A stretch of 34,672 nt of DNA from JACQFK01 sp964619955 (GCA_964619955.1 CAZUJF010000052.1:1-34672); one strand, 5' to 3'; counted from the stretch's first letter, positions 1 through 8,214 are shown. A program made the numbers and translations. Notes: generated by a model not told the origin, from the sequence alone.

Positions 1-363
1 CCGCACAGCGTGGCCAGGCTTCCGGACGGCAACACGCTGATCGCCTGCGGCGACCGGCCCGGCGGCTCGCGTCTGATCGAGGTCGATCCCGCGGGGAAGG
101 TCGTCTGGCAGGTGGGCAGCGAGGATCTGCCCGGCATCAGCCTCAAGCTGATGACGGGATTCCAGCGCCTGCCCAACGGGAACACGGTGATGTCCAACTG
201 GCTCGGGCACGGCCAGTTCGGCAAGGCTCCGCACGTGATCGAGGTCACCCGCGACAAGAAGGTCGTCTGGACCTTCGCCGACCACAAGACGATGCGGACC
301 GTCGCCAGCCTGCAGCTCCTGGATGTTCCCGGGGACGCCACGAAGGGCGAGATCCTCCATTGA
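1..363 (+). CDS. Beta-propeller (PQQ/arylsulfotransferase-like) protein, C-terminal part
   Basis: The frame is already open at base 1, so only the last 120 codons of a longer gene are visible. Two repeats of the type LPDGNTLIA and LPNGNTVMS, each followed by a segment ending in KVVW, are the blade signature of beta-propeller proteins that resemble PQQ-dependent dehydrogenases or arylsulfotransferases. No catalytic residue can be assigned from this fragment. The stop is 7 nt before the ThuA-like gene, so the two are probably cotranscribed. The family call is fairly safe; the substrate is unknown. Confidence 0.7.
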   Translation, partial: PHSVARLPDGNTLIACGDRPGGSRLIEVDPAGKVVWQVGSEDLPGISLKLMTGFQRLPNGNTVMSNWLGHGQFGKAPHVIEVTRDKKVVWTFADHKTMRTVASLQLLDVPGDATKGEILH

Positions 364-370
364 GGCCCCT

Positions 371-1300
371 ATGACCCTCGCCGCGCTCCTGCTCGTCCTG
401 GCCCCCCAGGATCCCTGGCTGACGTACCCGGGGCCCGGGAAGCACATCGTCCTCATCGCGGGCGAGGAATCCTACCGCTCCGAGGAGTCGATGCCGCTGC
501 TGGCGCGGATCCTCTCGAAACACCACGGCTTCAAGTGCACGGTCCTTTTCGCCGTCGACCCGAAGGACGGCACGATCAACCCGATGGTGAAAGACAACAT
601 CCCCGGCCTGGAGGCGCTGGAGAGCGCGGATCTGATGGTCGCGTTCTTCCGCTGGCGCGAGCTGCCCGACGAGCAGATGAAGCGCATCCTCGACTACACC
701 GGGTCGGGCAAGCCCATCCTCGGCATCCGGAATGCGACGCACCCGTTCAAGTACGCGAAGCAGTCCGCAAGCCCCTACGCGAAGTGGAGCTCCGACAGCA
801 AGGATCCCGCGGGCGGCTGGGGTCGTCTCGTCCTGGGCGAAACCTGGGTCTCGCACTACGGCAAGAACCTGATCGAGAGCACGCGCTGCGAGGCAGCGGC
901 CGAGCACCCGATCCTCAGGGGCGTTCCGCGGAGCTTCTGGATCCCCGACGACGTCTACGGCATCAGCACGCTCGGCGGCGACAGCGCGCCGCTCCTGCTG
1001 GGCCAGCCGCTCGTCGGATGGAAGGCGGACGACAAACCGCATCCGGACAAGAAGCCCATCCCGATCGCCTGGACCAAGACCCACGGCAAGGCGCGGGTCT
1101 TCACCACGACGATGGGGCACGGCGACGCCTTCAAGGTCGACGAGTTCCGCCGCCTCCTCGTGAACGCCTGCTACTGGGGCCTGGGGATGGAGGACCGCAT
1201 CGACCCCGCCGGAAAAGTCGACCTGGTGGGCGCCTACGATCCGGGTCCGGTCGGCGGCAAGGGCCTCCGCAAGGGCGTCAAACCCTCGGACCTCAAGTAG
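371..1300 (+). CDS. Secreted ThuA-like (class I amidotransferase fold) protein
   Basis: A 309-residue protein that begins with a very short hydrophobic leader (MTLAALLLVLAPQDPW). Downstream, the order HIVLIAGEESYRSEESMPLLA, then SADLMVAFFRWRELPDEQ and a late TTMGHGDAF segment, matches ThuA-like domains. These have a glutamine-amidotransferase-type fold and are common next to sugar-related oxidoreductases. No catalytic Cys-His pair of true amidotransferases is evident. The start at 371 is preferred because GAGG lies just upstream; an in-frame ATG at 323 would overlap the previous gene and bury the leader. It sits between a propeller protein and a hydroxyacid dehydrogenase with 6-7 nt gaps. A role in carbohydrate metabolism is inference. 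Confidence 0.8.
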   Translation: MTLAALLLVLAPQDPWLTYPGPGKHIVLIAGEESYRSEESMPLLARILSKHHGFKCTVLFAVDPKDGTINPMVKDNIPGLEALESADLMVAFFRWRELPDEQMKRILDYTGSGKPILGIRNATHPFKYAKQSASPYAKWSSDSKDPAGGWGRLVLGETWVSHYGKNLIESTRCEAAAEHPILRGVPRSFWIPDDVYGISTLGGDSAPLLLGQPLVGWKADDKPHPDKKPIPIAWTKTHGKARVFTTTMGHGDAFKVDEFRRLLVNACYWGLGMEDRIDPAGKVDLVGAYDPGPVGGKGLRKGVKPSDLK

Positions 1301-1306
1301 CCCCGC

Positions 1307-2287
1307 ATGAGCCGGCCGAAGGTCTTCGTCACGCGGCGCATCCATGACGACGGGCTCACGATCCTGCGCGAGTCCTGCGAGCTTTCCATCGGGCCCGCGG
1401 ACCGGGACCTGCCGCGCGCCGAACTGCTGGCGGCGCTGAAGGACTGCGACGGTCTCCTCGTCTCCACGCACACGCAGGTCGACGCCGCACTCCTCGACGC
1501 GGCGCCGCGGCTCCGGGTGGTCGCGAACTTCGGCGTGGGTCTCGATCACGTCGACGTCGACGAATGCTCGCGCCGCGGGCTCTGGGTGACGAACACGGCG
1601 GGCAGCCTCACGGAGACGACGGCCGAGCTCGGCTGGGCGCTGATCCTCGCGACGACGCGGCGGATCGCGGAGGGCGACCGACAGGTGCGCGCGGGGCGCT
1701 GGGAGGGTGTCGGGCCGCTGCTCTTCCTCGGGACGGAGCTGACGGGCAAGACGCTCGGCGTGGTGGGCGCGGGGCGCATCGGCCAGGCCGTCGCGCGCCG
1801 GGCCCCGGCGTTCGGCATGCGCGTGCTGTACACGAGCCGCGCGCCGAAGCCGGAGCTCGCGGGGGAGCATCGTTCACTCGACGTGCTGCTCCGGGAAAGC
1901 GACGTCGTGATCCTCACGGTGCAGCTGACGCCGGAGACGCGGCATCTGATCGGCGCGCACGAGCTGGGCCTGATGAAGCCCACGGCCCACCTCGTGAACA
2001 TCGCGCGGGGGGCGGTCGTCGACGAGGCGGCGCTCGCGAAGGCCCTGCTGGAGAAGAAACTCGCGGGGGCGGGGCTGGACGTCTACGAGCACGAGCCGCA
2101 GGTGCATCCCGACCTGCGGCGCTGCGAGACGGCGGTGCTGGCGCCGCACGTGGGATCGGCGACGGTGGAGACGCGGCGGAGGATGTCCGCGTTCGCCGCC
2201 CAGAACTGCGTGGCGGCGCTCCAGGGCCGGATCCCCCCGCTGGCCGTCAACGCCGACGTCCGGGTCAGCGGCCCGGCAGGGCCTTGA
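1307..2287 (+). CDS. D-2-hydroxyacid dehydrogenase (glyoxylate/hydroxypyruvate reductase type)
   Basis: This 326-residue enzyme should interconvert a 2-oxoacid and a D-2-hydroxyacid using NAD(P)H in the cytoplasm. The Rossmann motif GVVGAGRIGQ lies at residues 151-160. The family's catalytic trio is present: Arg234 in NIARGAVVDE, Glu263 in DVYEHEP and His281 in APHVGSAT. Length matches the glyoxylate/hydroxypyruvate reductase group. It starts 6 nt after the ThuA-like gene and is likely the last gene of that operon. Its 3' end overlaps the convergent gene at 2265 by 23 bp. Substrate cannot be read from sequence; phosphoglycerate dehydrogenase is less likely because no ACT domain follows. Confidence 0.9.
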   Translation: MSRPKVFVTRRIHDDGLTILRESCELSIGPADRDLPRAELLAALKDCDGLLVSTHTQVDAALLDAAPRLRVVANFGVGLDHVDVDECSRRGLWVTNTAGSLTETTAELGWALILATTRRIAEGDRQVRAGRWEGVGPLLFLGTELTGKTLGVVGAGRIGQAVARRAPAFGMRVLYTSRAPKPELAGEHRSLDVLLRESDVVILTVQLTPETRHLIGAHELGLMKPTAHLVNIARGAVVDEAALAKALLEKKLAGAGLDVYEHEPQVHPDLRRCETAVLAPHVGSATVETRRRMSAFAAQNCVAALQGRIPPLAVNADVRVSGPAGP

Positions 2288-2855
2288 GGCGTTCGAGCTC
2301 CAGGAACTCGGTCCAGAGGTGGATGCTCTCGTCCTTGTTGCGCACCACGGCCTTGGCCGGATACTGCGCGCCGTCGTGCTCCTTCCAGTTTTCGAACGTC
2401 ACGTGGTAGGTGCGCCAGTCGATCCTCGCCAGGCGGCCCGTGGCCTGGTCGAAGTAGAGCGAGAGGTCGCGGCGGCCTTCGCGGGAGAGCTTGATCCCGG
2501 ACGCGGGCTTGCCGTCCACCGCGAGGTCCGGGAGCAGGGCGAGTTTCGAATCCTTCTCCAGGAGCGGGACCAGCGTCCACGCCCAGACGAGGTACGTCTT
2601 GTCCGTCCGGTCGGCGTTTCCGGCGGCGATGTCCCGGGTGCCGTTCCACCAGATCTCGGGGGGCTGGAGGGCGGCGTTCCGGACGGTTCCCTTCTCCCCC
2701 GTCCCCATGTAATACTTCTCCTTCCAGCGGAAGGTCCGGAGCAGTTTGTCCGCCCCGCCGTGCGCGGCCACCGCCTTCTCCACGACCGCCTTCGCCTTCT
2801 CGGAATCCTGGGGGGCGGCGAGCGCGAGCAGCGCCAGGGTCAGCGACTGGATCAT
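2265..2855 (-). CDS. Secreted LolA-like protein of unknown function
   Basis: A 196-residue protein with a short leader (MIQSLTLALLALAAPQD). The mature part begins KAKAVVEKAVAAHGGADKLL and continues with strands such as YYMGTGEKG and LSLYFDQATGRLARIDW. This layout is typical of LolA/LppX-like half-barrel lipid-binding proteins found in many secreted families. The start at 2855 is chosen for the clear AGGAGG just upstream; the frame remains open to 2939 but would bury the leader. It converges on the dehydrogenase gene with a 23-bp overlap. The fold is an inference from pattern; the ligand is unknown. Confidence 0.7.
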   Translation of the reverse strand: MIQSLTLALLALAAPQDSEKAKAVVEKAVAAHGGADKLLRTFRWKEKYYMGTGEKGTVRNAALQPPEIWWNGTRDIAAGNADRTDKTYLVWAWTLVPLLEKDSKLALLPDLAVDGKPASGIKLSREGRRDLSLYFDQATGRLARIDWRTYHVTFENWKEHDGAQYPAKAVVRNKDESIHLWTEFLELERLKALPGR

Positions 2856-2934
2856 GCGGTCCTCCTGAGCTCCCTTACCCCGCAACCTTCGAGACGGGTT
2901 CGAGAAATCGACGGGCTCTCCCACCCTCCCACGA

Positions 2935-2940
2935 TACACT
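2935..2940 (+). promoter_or_regulatory. -10 box TACACT before the toroid lipoprotein
   Basis: TACACT ends 13 nt before the ATG at 2954, predicting a leader of about 7 nt. No convincing -35 element and no Shine-Dalgarno sequence are seen. It belongs to the set of -10 boxes placed very close to start codons in this window. Confidence 0.4.
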
Positions 2941-2953
2941 GATCCCTGTTCCC

Positions 2954-4081
2954 ATGACTTTCGCCCGCATCGCCGCCCTCCTCCTCCTCGCGGGCTGCGG
3001 GTCCGTTCCGGAGTCCGTCCACGCCCGGCCCCTCGGGCGCGCGATCGCGGACGGCGTCGACTACCTCGTCCGCACCCAGGAGCCCTCGGGCGCCTGGGGG
3101 GCCGGCCGCGGCACCACCGGCTTCGACGTCATGGCCTCCGTGCCCGGCTCGCACGACGCCTTCCGCGTCGGCGCCACCGCCCTCTGCGTCCTCGCCCTGC
3201 GCGAAGCGGGCGAACGCGAGGCGTCCCGCCGCGGACTCGACTACCTCGCCGCGTACGACGGCGTCCGCCGCGCCAGCCGCCTCGAACTCTACAACGTCTG
3301 GGCGCACACCTACGCCCTGCTCGCGCTCTCGCGCGCCTTCCGCGAGGACAAGACCCCGCGTTTCCGGGAGGCCGCCCTCCTCCACCTCGGCCACCTCCGG
3401 CGCTACGAGACCTACCTCGGCGGATGGAACTACTACGACTTCATCCACGGACTGCAGACGCCGTCCATGGCCCCCACGAGCTTCGGCACCGCCGCGGGCC
3501 TCGAGGCCCTGCACGAGGCGCGCGCCGCCGGCCTCGAGATCCCCGAAGGACTCCTCAAACGCGCCCTCGCCCGGCTGCGCGAGATGCGACTCCCCGACGG
3601 AGCCTTCCTCTACGGATCGGACATGAAGTACGCGCCGCGGCACCCGGCCAACCTGATCAAGGGCAGCCTCGGCCGGACCCAGTCGGGCCACTACGCCCTG
3701 CAGCTCTGGAAGACGCCCGGGATCGGCGACGCGGAACTCCGCGCCGGTCTCGACGTCTTCTTCCAGGAACACCGCTTCCTGGAGATCGGCCGCAAACGCC
3801 AGTTCCCCCACGAAGGCTGGTACATGACGGCCGGGTACTACTACTACTTCGGGCATTACTACGCGGCGAAACTCATCGAACAGCTCCCCGACGCCGCGCT
3901 CCTGAAGACCCGCCTGGCGGAGACGATCCTCCCCCTGCAGGAGCCCGACGGCTCGTGGTGGGATTTCAAGATGTGGGATTATCACAAGGCCTACGGGACG
4001 GCGTACGCGCTGATGACCCTGCTGCGCTGCGGCGCGGATCAGTCCACGTCGTACGCCGACCAGTCCAGGTCGACGCGCTGA
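2954..4081 (+). CDS. Lipoprotein with prenyltransferase/squalene-cyclase-type alpha/alpha toroid
   Basis: The 375-residue product has a lipobox LLAGC with Cys15, so it is probably a lipid-anchored exported protein. The body has several helical-repeat signatures: VDYLVRTQEPSGAWG near residue 35, ATALCVLALREAG, YALLALSRAF, and a final LPLQEPDGSWWDF. These are the QxxDGSW repeats of squalene cyclases and prenyltransferase beta subunits. No DxDD cyclase motif is seen, so it is probably not a true triterpene cyclase. Aromatic runs (GYYYYFGHYY) are unusual. Its 3' end overlaps the convergent gene at 4039 by 43 bp. Function is unknown; the fold is a reasonable inference. Confidence 0.75.
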   Translation: MTFARIAALLLLAGCGSVPESVHARPLGRAIADGVDYLVRTQEPSGAWGAGRGTTGFDVMASVPGSHDAFRVGATALCVLALREAGEREASRRGLDYLAAYDGVRRASRLELYNVWAHTYALLALSRAFREDKTPRFREAALLHLGHLRRYETYLGGWNYYDFIHGLQTPSMAPTSFGTAAGLEALHEARAAGLEIPEGLLKRALARLREMRLPDGAFLYGSDMKYAPRHPANLIKGSLGRTQSGHYALQLWKTPGIGDAELRAGLDVFFQEHRFLEIGRKRQFPHEGWYMTAGYYYYFGHYYAAKLIEQLPDAALLKTRLAETILPLQEPDGSWWDFKMWDYHKAYGTAYALMTLLRCGADQSTSYADQSRSTR

Positions 4082-4572
4082 ACCCCGCGCAGCTGCGCCA
4101 TCGCGCGCGCGATCCGGAGCAGGACCTCCTCGTCGGCCGACTCCAGCCAGAGCTCCCAGACCGGGCGGCCCGGCACGTTCAGGACCGCTTTCGCGGGTGA
4201 GCCGAACTCGATGCGGCAGGCGGCCCCCGGCGTGCCCGCGGCGCGGACGGTCTCCTCGATCAGTTGTCGCGGAGAGGCCTTCAGTCCGAAGAGGCTGCCG
4301 AGGCGGAAGCGCACGGCCTTCGTCAGCTTCGGATCGCCGAGGCCCCTCAGGTTCGCCAGGAGGATCTCGGAGAAGCGCCGGAATTCCGCCCACCAGCGCT
4401 CCGTGGGCTCGGCGAAGTCCTTCACCCCGGCCTTGCGCAGCTCCTCGTTCGGGGGCGGCGGCGACGGCCAGAGCGCGTAGAGCGCGCCCTTTTCCACCGC
4501 ACGCGCCCCGGCCTCGTCCGGAGACGCGACCGACCAGCACAGCCCGCGGATGCCGCCTGCTCCGTCCGACAT
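4039..4572 (-). CDS. Hypothetical protein in operon with the MFS transporter
   Basis: A 177-residue soluble protein that I do not recognise. It starts two bases after the MFS stop codon, so translation is probably coupled to the transporter. It contains a proline run (PSPPPPNEELRKAG), a central helical section (WWAEFRRFSEILLANLRGLG) and a C-terminal half with alternating strands, PVWELWLESADEEVLLRIARAM. No signal peptide, membrane segment or cysteine-rich motif is seen. Third codon positions are strongly G/C-rich, supporting real coding. Its 3' end overlaps the convergent lipoprotein gene by 43 bp. Confidence 0.7.
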   Translation of the reverse strand: MSDGAGGIRGLCWSVASPDEAGARAVEKGALYALWPSPPPPNEELRKAGVKDFAEPTERWWAEFRRFSEILLANLRGLGDPKLTKAVRFRLGSLFGLKASPRQLIEETVRAAGTPGAACRIEFGSPAKAVLNVPGRPVWELWLESADEEVLLRIARAMAQLRGVQRVDLDWSAYDVD

Positions 4573-4574
4573 GC

Positions 4575-5936
4575 CTATCCCTCTTTCTCCTCGGGCGCGC
4601 GCTTCTGCCCCCCCAGGAGATTCACCGACGAATCCTCCCGGTTCAGGCCGGCGTAAAGCAGCATCTCCAGCGTCCCGGCCTTGGGGACCTCCCGCACCTC
4701 GCGGAAACGCGGCAGGAACACCGCCAGCGTGAGCGACCGCAGGATAAAGGAGAGGAGCAGGATCGTCCAGAAAGCGTGGGGCATCCGGACGAAGCCCAGA
4801 TCGACCGGCGCATACCGGATGAGCACGGCGCCCACGAGCCCCCCCGCGAGCAAGCCGCTGTTCAACACGACGTTCATGTACGCCGTGCAACGCGCCCGCT
4901 TGGGGGGCGAGACGGCGTCGAGCAGGAAATTCGCGACGCTCTGGTTGAAGCCGGACCAGAAGAAGCCCGACCAGAGCTGCAGGAACACCGCCCAGCGCAC
5001 GCTCGTGCCCCCCATCCAGAGCAGGGGCAGCACAGCGACGGCGCAGGAGGTGAAGACCAGGACGCGCTTGTTGCCGAAACGGTCGGCGATGCGCCCCCAG
5101 AACGGCAGGCCGACGACCTGCGCAAGCATGACCGAGGAGACGACGACCATGTATTCCAGATAGGTGTAGTGCAACGTCTCCCGCCAGTAGGGATAGAAGA
5201 GGCAGCCCGCGAGATGCGCGCTCGCGTTGAGGAAGCCGACGAAGACCACGAAGCGCGCGAAGTTCGACTCGGGCAGCCGCCGGATGAACTGCCAGAACGT
5301 GAACCGGTCCTCGTCGCGCTCCTGATAGGGCGGCTCCTCCATGCGGCGCAGCCAGTGCACCGAAAGCAGCCGCGCCAGGCAGGCGCCGCCGAAGATGACG
5401 ACGTAGCCCAGGGCCTCCCCCCCCGACCCCCGCCGGAACACGGACAGCGCGCTGCCGGCCAGGATCATCGCCGCCAGCTGGAGGATGAAACAGGCGGCGT
5501 TACGCGAGCCGAAAAAGCGGCCGCGCCGCTCCGGCGGCACGAGGTCGCCCATCACGCTCGTCCAGGCGGGGATGCCGACATGCAGCCCCGCGAACGAAAG
5601 CACGAAGCCCGCCATCAGCAACGGATACCCCGCCGCTTCCGGCACGAGGAACGCGGCCACGATGACGAGCCAGGCCAGCACCTGGAGGAAGGATCCGACG
5701 ACGAAGACCGGCTTGCGGCAGCCCAGGCGCCGGATGAGCGCCGGGGCGAGCATCTGGGTGCAGGATCCGAGAAACACGGGCAGCGTGACCAGGATCGCGA
5801 CGGCGGACTCGGAGGCCCCCAGCAGGAGGGCGCCCGCGCCCACGTAGGAGGCGTCCCCCAGACCCGCCATGACCGCGAACGCGGCGCCGTCTTTTATGGA
5901 AGCGTCGAGGCTTCGCTCGACGGAAGGTTTGTCCAC
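4575..5936 (-). CDS. Major facilitator superfamily transporter
   Basis: About 453 residues with roughly twelve hydrophobic segments, for example the early GAGALLLGASESAVAILVTLPVF region and a central FVGFLNASAHLAGCLFYPY stretch. The MFS loop signature GRIADRFGNKR lies after the central membrane segments, and a GRFFGSRNA motif follows an early one. Substrate is unknown. GTG at 5936 is chosen because the next ATG (5870) would cut into the first membrane helix. A TATACT box ends 10 nt upstream, and no Shine-Dalgarno is visible. It is divergent from the exonuclease gene at 6024 and leads a two-gene operon. Confidence 0.85.
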   Translation of the reverse strand: MDKPSVERSLDASIKDGAAFAVMAGLGDASYVGAGALLLGASESAVAILVTLPVFLGSCTQMLAPALIRRLGCRKPVFVVGSFLQVLAWLVIVAAFLVPEAAGYPLLMAGFVLSFAGLHVGIPAWTSVMGDLVPPERRGRFFGSRNAACFILQLAAMILAGSALSVFRRGSGGEALGYVVIFGGACLARLLSVHWLRRMEEPPYQERDEDRFTFWQFIRRLPESNFARFVVFVGFLNASAHLAGCLFYPYWRETLHYTYLEYMVVVSSVMLAQVVGLPFWGRIADRFGNKRVLVFTSCAVAVLPLLWMGGTSVRWAVFLQLWSGFFWSGFNQSVANFLLDAVSPPKRARCTAYMNVVLNSGLLAGGLVGAVLIRYAPVDLGFVRMPHAFWTILLLSFILRSLTLAVFLPRFREVREVPKAGTLEMLLYAGLNREDSSVNLLGGQKRAPEEKEG

Positions 5937-5946
5937 TGAAGGCGCC

Positions 5947-5952
5947 AGTATA
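5947..5952 (-). promoter_or_regulatory. -10 box TATACT for the MFS gene
   Basis: On the minus strand TATACT is followed by 10 nt and then the GTG at 5936, predicting a leader of about 4 nt. No good -35 hexamer is seen. Confidence 0.45.
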
Positions 5953-5983
5953 CCCCGGCGCCCGGCCCGGGGGCGTTTTTCTC

Positions 5984-6011
5984 TTGCCGCCGCCCCGGAA
6001 GCCCGGATACC
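5984..6011 (+). promoter_or_regulatory. Candidate promoter of the exonuclease gene
   Basis: TTGCCG, a 16-nt spacer and GATACC precede the ATG at 6024 by 12 nt. The -10 matches only the central ATA of the consensus, so the call is tentative. Confidence 0.35.
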
Positions 6012-6023
6012 TTGCGCCCCGTC

Positions 6024-6590
6024 ATGCTCGACCCCAAGACCTCGCCCTTCGTCGTGATCGACGTCGAGACCACGGGCCTGAAACCCGCGGACTGCCGCAT
6101 CTGCGAAGTCGGCGCCATCCGCCTCGTGGCCGGGAAGGAGACCGACCGCTTCCACAGCATGATCCACCCCGGCGTCCCCATGCCGCCCGACGCCACCCGC
6201 ATCAACAAGATCACGGACGACATGCTCAAGGACGCGCCGGGTTTCGAGAAGATCGCCCCCGACCTGCGCAAGTTCATGTCCGGCTCCATCCTGGTCGCTC
6301 AGAACGCCGAGTTCGACGTCTCCTTCCTGAACGCGGAGTTCCTCCGCGCGGGCATGACGAAGCTGGCGATGCCCGCGCTCGACACGATCCTGCTCGCCCG
6401 CAAGGTGAAACCCGGGCTGCCCACCTACAACCTCGACAACCTCGCGTACCACTTCAAGGTCAAGTTCAACGAGCGCCACCGCTCCATCGGCGACTGCGAG
6501 GTCACCGGCCAGGTCTTCTGGCAGTGTCTCGAGGCCCTGCGTCCCAAGACGATGGACGACCTCCTCAAGAAGGGCATGATCAAGGCGTAG
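6024..6590 (+). CDS. DnaQ-like 3'-5' exonuclease (DEDDh)
   Basis: A 188-residue single-domain exonuclease of the DNA polymerase III epsilon type. The first acidic motif is FVVIDVETTGL near residue 10, giving the Asp and Glu of ExoI. ExoII is LVAQNAEFDVSFL. ExoIII carries His and Asp in HRSIGDCEVT. This is the DEDDh arrangement that coordinates two metal ions. It is short, with no extra polymerase-binding or helicase domain, so it could be a proofreading subunit or a stand-alone RNA/DNA-trimming enzyme. ATG 6024 is chosen over an in-frame TTG at 6012, because the motif spacing from it is normal. Confidence 0.88.
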   Translation: MLDPKTSPFVVIDVETTGLKPADCRICEVGAIRLVAGKETDRFHSMIHPGVPMPPDATRINKITDDMLKDAPGFEKIAPDLRKFMSGSILVAQNAEFDVSFLNAEFLRAGMTKLAMPALDTILLARKVKPGLPTYNLDNLAYHFKVKFNERHRSIGDCEVTGQVFWQCLEALRPKTMDDLLKKGMIKA

Positions 6591-6650
6591 GCCCCTTCCA
6601 GCCGAAAGAGTACTGCAGCGGCCTCGTCGGCCGGTCCCATCGGAGAAGAC

Positions 6651-7673
6651 ATGCAGGAAGTCCGGATGGCCGCTTCAAGGATGCTGCTCTGGCCGGGCAT
6701 CCACACCGAAGTCGGCGAGAACGCCCGGGTCCTGGTGCCCGGGGTCGCCCGGGCCTTCGTCCTCACCGACCGCCCCTGCCTCCCCATCGCCCAGCGCGTC
6801 GTGATGAGCCTCCAGCAGGCGAACTTCAAGGTCGGCGGCGGCGCCGTGCCCGCGGGCAAGGGCCCCGCCAAACCCGCCACGATGAAGGATCTCGAGGGCC
6901 GCCTCGCCCGGCTCGGCAGCGGGCCGGCCTGCATCGTCGCCGTCGGCGGCAGCTCCCTGCTCCACGTCGCGGCGAGATTGAGCGGACAGCGTCCCTGGAT
7001 CGCGATCCCGACGACCCTGCGCGCCCAGTTCGACGGCTCCGTCGGCGGCTCCGCCTGTCCCCAGCCCGGGGGCGGCTGGCGCACGCCGGCCCTCGTGCTC
7101 TCGGATCCCACGCTGCCGGCCGGTCTCCCCTTGCGGGACTATATCTCCGGGCTGGCGGACGCGGTGAAGTGCGGCGTCGTCCAGGATCCCGACTTCTTCG
7201 AATTCCTTGAATCCAATGCCGAGGCGATCCGCGCACGAAAAGCGGAGGTTCTCGAGGAGCTGGTGGCCCGCGCCGCGCGCGTGAAGGCGGCGGCGGTCGA
7301 CAGCCCGAGCCCCGGCTCCGGCGCCCGGGCGACCCTGCGCTACGGGCACTTCGTCGCCGGCGCGCTGGAGCGGCTGGCCGGCGCGGCCATCCTGCACGGC
7401 GAGGCGCTCGCCGTCGGGATGGAGGCCGAGATGAAGATCTCGCGGAGTCTGGGCTGGGCGGACGAGGAGACGGCGAAGGCGCAGAACCGGCTCATCAAGG
7501 CGCTGGGGCTCCCCACGCGGGCCAAGGGCGTCCCCGCGGACCGGCTCGCGGCGCCGCTGCTGGCCGCCAAGCTGCCGGGGCTCGACCTGCCGGACGAACT
7601 CGGCCACGCCCGCGGTCCCGCGCCGCTGACGCAGGACCTGGTCCGCGCCGCCGTGGCGGCCGTGACGAAGTAG
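6651..7673 (+). CDS. Diverged 3-dehydroquinate synthase-like protein
   Basis: A 340-residue homologue of AroB-type sugar phosphate cyclases. The signature IAIPTTLRAQFDGSVGG (117-133) parallels QVPTTLLSQVDSSVGGK of AroB. The segments GLADAVKCGVVQDPDFFEFLE and ILHGEALAVGM also align well. However the nucleotide-binding GGGVxxD has become GGSSLLH (99-105). The Lys after SVGG is Ser134, the metal-ligand Glu of GLAEVIK is Asp170, and the second His of the GHTxGHA motif is Gly237. His233 and His249 remain. Dehydroquinate synthesis therefore looks doubtful. Start 6651 has GGAG five bases upstream. It is followed by a strong inverted repeat. Confidence 0.8.
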   Translation: MQEVRMAASRMLLWPGIHTEVGENARVLVPGVARAFVLTDRPCLPIAQRVVMSLQQANFKVGGGAVPAGKGPAKPATMKDLEGRLARLGSGPACIVAVGGSSLLHVAARLSGQRPWIAIPTTLRAQFDGSVGGSACPQPGGGWRTPALVLSDPTLPAGLPLRDYISGLADAVKCGVVQDPDFFEFLESNAEAIRARKAEVLEELVARAARVKAAAVDSPSPGSGARATLRYGHFVAGALERLAGAAILHGEALAVGMEAEMKISRSLGWADEETAKAQNRLIKALGLPTRAKGVPADRLAAPLLAAKLPGLDLPDELGHARGPAPLTQDLVRAAVAAVTK

Positions 7674-7745
7674 TGGTTCGACTAACTTTAATCCGTAGGT
7701 TGCCCGCAGTGGCGGGCACCTACGGATTCAAAGTCGACTCACCAC
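7673..7745. terminator. Long imperfect inverted repeat, likely bidirectional terminator
   Basis: Core arms at 7690-7728 pair AATCCGTAGG with CCTACGGATT and TGCCCGC with GCGGGCA, around an AGTG loop with one bulged T. Outer arms (GTGGT...ACTTT with AAAGT...ACCAC) pair imperfectly. It separates convergent genes (stop at 7673, stop at 7750), so a two-way terminator is the simplest reading. It has no long T tract. Confidence 0.65.
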
Positions 7746-7749
7746 GAGC

Positions 7750-8214
7750 CTACTTCTTGAGGCCCGGGCCCGGCTTCATGTCCGACACGCGCTTGATCAC
7801 GATGCGCTGCGTCTCCTTCGAGACGTCCTTGCGGTCGAGGATCTGCGCGTAGATCGCCCGCGCCTTGTCGTGCAGCCCGATCTGGGCCAGCGCGTGCGCC
7901 TTGTTGGACAGGTAGAACGACGCGTTCGAGGGGTCGACTTCGATCGCCGCGTCGAACTGGCGGAGCGCCTCCTCCGGCTTGTTCACCTTCATCAGGCCCA
8001 TCGCGTAGTTGCAATGCGCCACGCCGAGGTTGCGGCGGCCCTTCTCGACCGCGGTGCCGAACTCCTTCACCGCCTCGTCGATCTTGCCCGCGGACTCCAG
8101 CGACGCCGCGAGCATGAAGCGCTGGTTCACGTTGAGCGGATCGCGCTCGACGATGGCCTTGAGTTCCTTCAGCCGGGCGTCGTTGCTCACCTTGGGGATG
8201 CGCGTCGTCGTCAT
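7750..8214 (-). CDS. Small TPR-repeat protein
   Basis: A 154-residue soluble protein with about three tetratricopeptide units: NQRFMLAASLESAGKIDEAVKEF, then VAHCNYAMGLMKVNKPEEALRQFDAAI and FYLSNKAHALAQIGLHDKARAIY. Such units form helical scaffolds for protein-protein contacts. There is no signal peptide. The start at 8214 follows a clear AGGAG. A TAAGAT box 25 nt upstream suggests its own promoter, so it need not be part of the upstream thiC operon. The C-terminus (MKPGPGLKK) is basic. Partner unknown. Confidence 0.8.
   Translation of the reverse strand: MTTTRIPKVSNDARLKELKAIVERDPLNVNQRFMLAASLESAGKIDEAVKEFGTAVEKGRRNLGVAHCNYAMGLMKVNKPEEALRQFDAAIEVDPSNASFYLSNKAHALAQIGLHDKARAIYAQILDRKDVSKETQRIVIKRVSDMKPGPGLKK

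Noticed and set aside
4197..5939. Long plus-strand open frame opposite the MFS gene
   Set aside because: The product is Arg/Pro/Glu-rich without motifs, while the minus strand encodes a normal twelve-helix transporter.
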